From positions 496,001 through 560,000 of the forward strand of contig NZ_WEZG01000001.1 of the NCBI RefSeq assembly GCF_009176975.1: DNA of 64,000 nt, written 5' to 3'. Positions within the stretch are counted from its first letter, which is position 1. Each line of letters opens with the position of its first letter. Below the pieces are notes generated by a model, which was not told where the DNA came from, did no database searches, and saw only the letters and a program-made list of their open reading frames with translations. Positions 60,522 to 64,000 of this stretch are shown here, in pieces. The translations under genes and the position numbers were made by a program. The stretch comes from Aureimonas psammosilenae (GTDB lineage: Bacteria; Pseudomonadota; Alphaproteobacteria; Rhizobiales; Rhizobiaceae).

Positions 60522-60754
60522 CAGGCGGCTCGGATCACCTGATGGTCGATTGCATCCGCCGCGTAGCTCAAAGCTGCACTGATGTCTTCATCCGTCAGAT
60601 AATCGTAGTCCGACAGAATCTGTGCGCGCTCGGCTCCGGAAGCCAGCATTTCGAGAATGTCGGCAACACGCATTCGCGTTCCCGTGATCGTCGGCCGACC
60701 GCCGCAAATGGCGGGGTCCGCCGTGATGCGATCCGAAAGGGAGTGGGCCTGCAT
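60521..60754 (-). CDS. DUF433 protein, probable antitoxin
   Basis: 77 aa, DUF433: RITADPAICGGRPTITGTRM at about 9-28, then RVADILEMLASGAERAQILS and DYDYLTDEDISAALSYAAD, the helical region with an HTH-like fold. Members serve as antitoxins and autorepressors for DUF5615 PIN-like proteins. GGGGAAG lies 6 nt before the ATG at 60754. A longer frame upstream overlaps the divergent zinc peptidase gene and is not used. The pair is in the leftward direction against glyQ and glyS. Confidence 0.85.
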   Translation of the reverse strand: MQAHSLSDRITADPAICGGRPTITGTRMRVADILEMLASGAERAQILSDYDYLTDEDISAALSYAADAIDHQVIRAA

Positions 60755-60899
60755 TGCATTCTTCCCCGGCGAGTTGGAAGCCATAGGAGGCGTGAAACGC
60801 AGGATATGCAATTGCCCTCCTTGCCTCACGCACCGATTTCCTTCGCGTGATCGGCGCCCATATCGTTTGGAAACCAATGGGATCTGAGCGGAGCGCGCC

Positions 60900-61796
60900 A
60901 TGCGGTGGGAAGGGCGAAGACAGTCCGACAATGTCGAGGACGTGCGCGGCAGCGGGGGCGGCGGCATGCGCGGCGGCGGCATGCGCATCCCGATCCGGGC
61001 GGGCGGCGGGGGCGGGATCGGCCTCATCGTCATCGCCCTGGTGCTTTGGTTCGGCTTCGGCATCAATCCCCTCCAGTTCCTCGGCATGCTGGAAGGCGGC
61101 GGGGGCAATTACGAGACGTCGCAGACGAGCCAAGGCCCCGGCGTCCAGGGCACGCCCGACAAGACCGACGATTTCGTCGCGACCGTTCTCGCCGACACCG
61201 AAGATGTCTGGACGAAGCGATTTCAGGACATGGGCCAGACATACAAGAAGCCTGTGCTGGTCCTGTTCGACGGGCAGGTGAACTCGGCCTGCGGCTTCGC
61301 ACAGTCCGCGACCGGGCCGTTCTACTGCCCGCGCGACACCAAGCTTTATATCGACCTGTCCTTCTTCCGGCAGCTTTCCGGCCAGCTCAATGCGCCGGGC
61401 GACTTCGCGCAGGCTTATGTTGTGGCGCATGAGGTCGGGCACCACGTCCAGAACCTCCTCGGCACGTTGCCCAAAACCGACGAGGCGCGTCAGCGCGCGT
61501 CGGACGAAGCGCAAGCGAACGCCATCTCGGTGCGCGTCGAACTCCAGGCCGATTGCTATGCCGGCATCTTCGCGCATGACGACCAGGACGCCGGCTATAT
61601 CGAAACCGGCGACATCGACGAGGCGCTGAACGCCGCGAACCGGATCGGCGACGACACGCTCCAGCGCGAATCCCAAGGGCGCGTCGTGCCGGACTCCTTC
61701 ACCCACGGCACCTCGGCCCAGCGCGTTTCCTGGTTCCGCAAGGGGTTGGAAAGCGGTGACATGAAGGCCTGCGACACATTCGCGGGCAACCTCTAG
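60900..61796 (+). CDS. YpfJ-type neutral zinc metallopeptidase
   Basis: 298 aa. N-terminal Gly-rich stretch (GSGGGGMRGGGMRIPIRAGG), one membrane helix (about 40-56, IGLIVIALVLWFGFGIN), and a periplasmic domain with HEVGHH (177-182; the two His of HEVGH bind zinc and Glu is catalytic) plus LQADCYAG (third ligand region). The YpfJ family (neutral zinc metallopeptidase, DUF members) is widespread with few known substrates. It is on the same strand as catalase and glyS and lies 108 nt before catalase. Confidence 0.92.
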   Translation: MRWEGRRQSDNVEDVRGSGGGGMRGGGMRIPIRAGGGGGIGLIVIALVLWFGFGINPLQFLGMLEGGGGNYETSQTSQGPGVQGTPDKTDDFVATVLADTEDVWTKRFQDMGQTYKKPVLVLFDGQVNSACGFAQSATGPFYCPRDTKLYIDLSFFRQLSGQLNAPGDFAQAYVVAHEVGHHVQNLLGTLPKTDEARQRASDEAQANAISVRVELQADCYAGIFAHDDQDAGYIETGDIDEALNAANRIGDDTLQRESQGRVVPDSFTHGTSAQRVSWFRKGLESGDMKACDTFAGNL

Positions 61797-61904
61797 AAAG
61801 CGGCGATATTCGCTAGCCACGAACGGGGTCCGCGCCATCTGGCCGGAACGGGCGCGACCTCGCGCCCGTTGACCATTACGATCAACCGTAAGGACGACAG
61901 GCTG

Positions 61905-62831
61905 ATGTTCCTTCGCATCGACAAGCTGCAAGCAGAACTGCCGGCGCCCAAGCGCGCGGACCCGAATGCCGCCGCGGCCCTGCAGGAACTGCTGGGCGGC
62001 AAGTACGGCGAGATGTCGACACTCGGCAACTATATGTTCCAGAGCTTCAATTTCCGTTCGAAATCGAAACTCCGGCCATTCTACAGCCTCGTCGCCTCGA
62101 TCACCGCGGAGGAGCTCGGTCACGTCGAACTCGTGTCCAACGGCGTCGCGATGGTGGCCAACGGTCCGGACAAGGAGGGTGCCGATGCCGGCGACGGCGG
62201 CGACATCTCCAAGGCGCCCTTCGAGGACATGAAGGATATCCGCTCGGCGGCCTCTTTCCTGTCGGGCGCGGGCGGTGCCATGCCGGTGGATTCCAACGGG
62301 CTGTCGTGGAACAAGGACTTCATCACCTCGACCGGCAACGTCGTGGTAGACCTTCTCCATAACTTCCACCTCGAATGCGGCGCGCGCCTCCATAAGCTGC
62401 GCGTCTACGAGACGGTTACCGACCCGACGAGCCGCGCCGTTTGCGGTTATCTTCTGGTGCGCGGTTCGGTTCACGCCCATGCCTACGCGCTGGCGCTGAA
62501 GAAGATCACTGGCGTCGATCTCGACAAGTTCCTGCCGACGCCGAACATCCTCTTGGACAAGATCCCGGAATGCCAGCAATATCTGGCGGAAGGGTCGCAT
62601 CGGCGCCTGTATACGTTCAGCCCGAACGACTACAAGGAAATGTCCGGCATCTGGGGCAATGGCGAGACCGCGCTGCCGGGCGATCCGCCGGGCGAGCTGG
62701 AAGTCGTCGACGGCTTCCCGGATGGCGGCAAGATCCATCAGTTGACCGGCATTCCGTCGGCTTTCACGCCGGATTACGCGCCGGAGGAAATGTTCGAGAT
62801 CGCGACCAAGCTCTACAAGGCTTCGCGCTGA
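61905..62831 (+). CDS. Manganese catalase
   Basis: 308 aa from the ATG at 61905 (FLRIDKLQAELP is the family start; TTG at 61869 is an alternative). The dimanganese site ligands are seen as E36 in GKYGEMSTL, E70 and H73 in EELGH, E157 in LECGARLHKL and H190 in RGSVHAHA. It breaks down hydrogen peroxide without haem. Gln- and His-rich C-terminal lobe is intact. It lies between the zinc peptidase and glyS, and an adaptive antioxidant role is likely. Confidence 0.94.
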   Translation: MFLRIDKLQAELPAPKRADPNAAAALQELLGGKYGEMSTLGNYMFQSFNFRSKSKLRPFYSLVASITAEELGHVELVSNGVAMVANGPDKEGADAGDGGDISKAPFEDMKDIRSAASFLSGAGGAMPVDSNGLSWNKDFITSTGNVVVDLLHNFHLECGARLHKLRVYETVTDPTSRAVCGYLLVRGSVHAHAYALALKKITGVDLDKFLPTPNILLDKIPECQQYLAEGSHRRLYTFSPNDYKEMSGIWGNGETALPGDPPGELEVVDGFPDGGKIHQLTGIPSAFTPDYAPEEMFEIATKLYKASR

Positions 62832-62936
62832 TCCAACCTTTCTGCGGCGCGGGGTTCGTCCTCGCGCCGCAGGCTCGTCTTGCATTCCAGGCCCGGCCAT
62901 GGTGTTTCGCGCCAAACCACCTTCCGCCGGACGACG

Positions 62937-64000
62937 ATGCCCGATCTTCTGCTTGAACTGCGCTCCGAGGAAATTCCGGCCCGTATGCAGCGCAAGGCTG
63001 CCGGGGACCTCAGGAAGCTCGTGACGGACGGCCTCGTGGAAGCGGGTCTGACCTATGAGGGCGCCCGCGAATACTGGACGCCGCGCCGCCTCACCCTCGA
63101 CATCCGCGGTCTCGACGCGCGCTCCAAGGATACTGTGGAAGAGCGCAAGGGACCGCGCACCGACGCCAACGAAAAGGCGATCGAGGGTTTTTTGCGCGGT
63201 GCCGGCCTCAACTCCGTCAGCGAGGCGGAAGTCCGCACCGATCCGAAGAAGGGCGACTTCTTCGTCGCCGTGATCCGCAAGGCGGGCCGGCCGACGGACG
63301 AGATCATCGCCGAACTCGTGCCCGCCGTCATCCGCGACTTCCCCTGGCCGAAGTCCATGCGCTGGGGCAAGGCCTCGCGCGAGCCGGGCGCGATGCGCTG
63401 GGTGCGCCCGCTTCAGTCGATCCTCTGCACCTTCGGGCCCGAAACCGAGGAGCCGGTGGTGGTGGACTTCACCGTCGGCGGCATTCGCTCGGGCAATACG
63501 ACTGTCGGGCACCGTTTTCACGCGCCGGAAGAAATCACGGTGCGCCGCTTCGACGATTACGTCGACAAGCTCGGTCGCGCTTTCGTGGTGCTCGACGCCG
63601 AACGCCGCCGCGAGATCATCCGCACCGACGCCGAGCATCTGGCCTTCGCGCAAGGGCTCGAGGTCGTGGCCGACGAGGGGCTTCTGGAAGAAGTGTCAGG
63701 CCTCGTGGAATGGCCGCAGGTGCTGATGGGCACGTTCGAGGAAAGCTTCCTTGCCATCCCGCCGGAAGTCGTGCGCCTCACCATTCGCGCCAACCAGAAG
63801 TGCTTCGTGACGAAGCCGATCGGCGGGGAGGGGCTGTCGAACAAGTTCCTGCTCGTGTCCAACATCGAGGCGAGCGACGGCGGCCTAGAAATCGCGCGCG
63901 GCAACGGCAAGGTGGTGCGCGCCCGGCTGTCGGACGCGCTTTATTTTTGGCAGACCGACCAGGGCGGTCTACCGGATCTCGAAAGCCTGAAGCTTTCCGG
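62937..64000 (+). CDS. glyS: Glycyl-tRNA synthetase beta subunit (runs off window)
   Basis: The first 354 codons are present; the usual length is about 690, so the 3' half is outside the window. The N-terminus [22 protein letters not shown] and the downstream [40 protein letters not shown] and [12 protein letters not shown] segments are standard GlyS. The beta subunit binds tRNA and is needed with GlyQ. It is 105 nt behind catalase; no partner is between catalase and glyS. The start ATG has GGACGACG upstream, weak. Confidence 0.95.
   Translation, partial: MPDLLLELRSEEIPARMQRKAAGDLRKLVTDGLVEAGLTYEGAREYWTPRRLTLDIRGLDARSKDTVEERKGPRTDANEKAIEGFLRGAGLNSVSEAEVRTDPKKGDFFVAVIRKAGRPTDEIIAELVPAVIRDFPWPKSMRWGKASREPGAMRWVRPLQSILCTFGPETEEPVVVDFTVGGIRSGNTTVGHRFHAPEEITVRRFDDYVDKLGRAFVVLDAERRREIIRTDAEHLAFAQGLEVVADEGLLEEVSGLVEWPQVLMGTFEESFLAIPPEVVRLTIRANQKCFVTKPIGGEGLSNKFLLVSNIEASDGGLEIARGNGKVVRARLSDALYFWQTDQGGLPDLESLKLS

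Noticed and set aside
60588-63653. Minus-strand open frame of 1021 codons
   Set aside because: Antisense to the zinc peptidase, catalase and glyS genes. Only its C-terminal end outside those genes overlaps a real product (DUF433, 60521-60754, in another frame).
1-64000. CRISPR array, rRNA operon, complete insertion sequence
   Set aside because: No regular direct-repeat array, rRNA-like sequence or transposase gene was noticed in reading the window; only the tRNA-Thr and the MITE-like element were found. This is reading by eye and not a search.

Overview
The window looks like a chromosomal segment of a GC-rich alphaproteobacterium of the order Hyphomicrobiales (Rhizobiales). The signs are an ALAS-type hemA (C4 haem pathway), an atpI-atpB-atpE-atpF'-atpF operon with two distinct b-type subunits, a split glyQ/glyS glycyl-tRNA synthetase, a class 2 pyrD, a bacterial transglutaminase-like cysteine peptidase, the small basic 55-aa protein and DUF6460. 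The family resemblance is closest to Aurantimonadaceae-like bacteria (Aureimonas/Aurantimonas type), but that is an inference from memory of protein style and was not tested. Genes are tightly packed, many with 4-nt start/stop overlaps, and GTG or TTG starts are needed for several (ligase, HDAC, serine acetyltransferase, polyprenyl synthase, TPR protein, S49 peptidase, probably atpB).

Layout. 1-1571: five very small phage-like genes chained by ATGA overlaps, ending beside tRNA-Thr(CGT) at 1662-1737; this is probably the edge of an integrated element. 1.9-5.5 kb: an exported protein, a DnaQ-like exonuclease and an ATP-dependent DNA ligase. 5.6-13.6 kb: housekeeping and metabolism (DUF6460, HDAC-like deacetylase, pyrD, DUF952, YjbQ, MscL, class I aminotransferase, hemA, galE). 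13.6-18.1 kb: sugar transferase and EEP-family enzyme, convergent to a 7TM-DISM histidine kinase/response regulator pair and a MarR regulator. 18.4-22.4 kb: a complete binding-protein-dependent ABC importer (SBP, two permeases, ATPase) closed by a terminator; then prfC. 24.5-28.1 kb: a second complete importer of the ribose/sugar type.

28.1-36.9 kb: serine acetyltransferase, BTLCP peptidase, ROK sugar kinase, OprO/P-like porin, MFS exporter, SDR and a two-component system. That two-component system is divergent from an RND efflux pair (37.2-41.6 kb) across a striking 46-bp dyad. 41.7-46.5 kb: a 65-aa HTH microprotein, YbaK deacylase, a YfgM-like TPR protein, Der GTPase and a SleB-type cell-wall hydrolase. 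46.5-49.2 kb: F0 ATP synthase genes with a textbook terminator between atpE and atpF'. 49.2-58.7 kb: rnhB, PA0069-type radical SAM protein, a small glycosyltransferase-like protein, moaB, ispE, a 12-or-so-repeat TPR protein, polyprenyl diphosphate synthase, DUF2007, TrmN6-like methyltransferase and an S49 peptidase.

58.8-64.0 kb: a 60-aa conserved protein, a 199-bp MITE-like element with perfect 20-bp inverted ends, then glyQ and glyS (incomplete at the window end). Between glyQ and glyS lie a DUF433/DUF5615 toxin-antitoxin-like pair, a YpfJ zinc peptidase and a manganese catalase.

No unmistakable new multi-gene system is visible. The best leads are the MITE-like element, the cargo between glyQ and glyS, the terminator inside the atp operon, the dyad controlling the efflux/two-component divergon and the phage-like microgene chain with its internal dyad.
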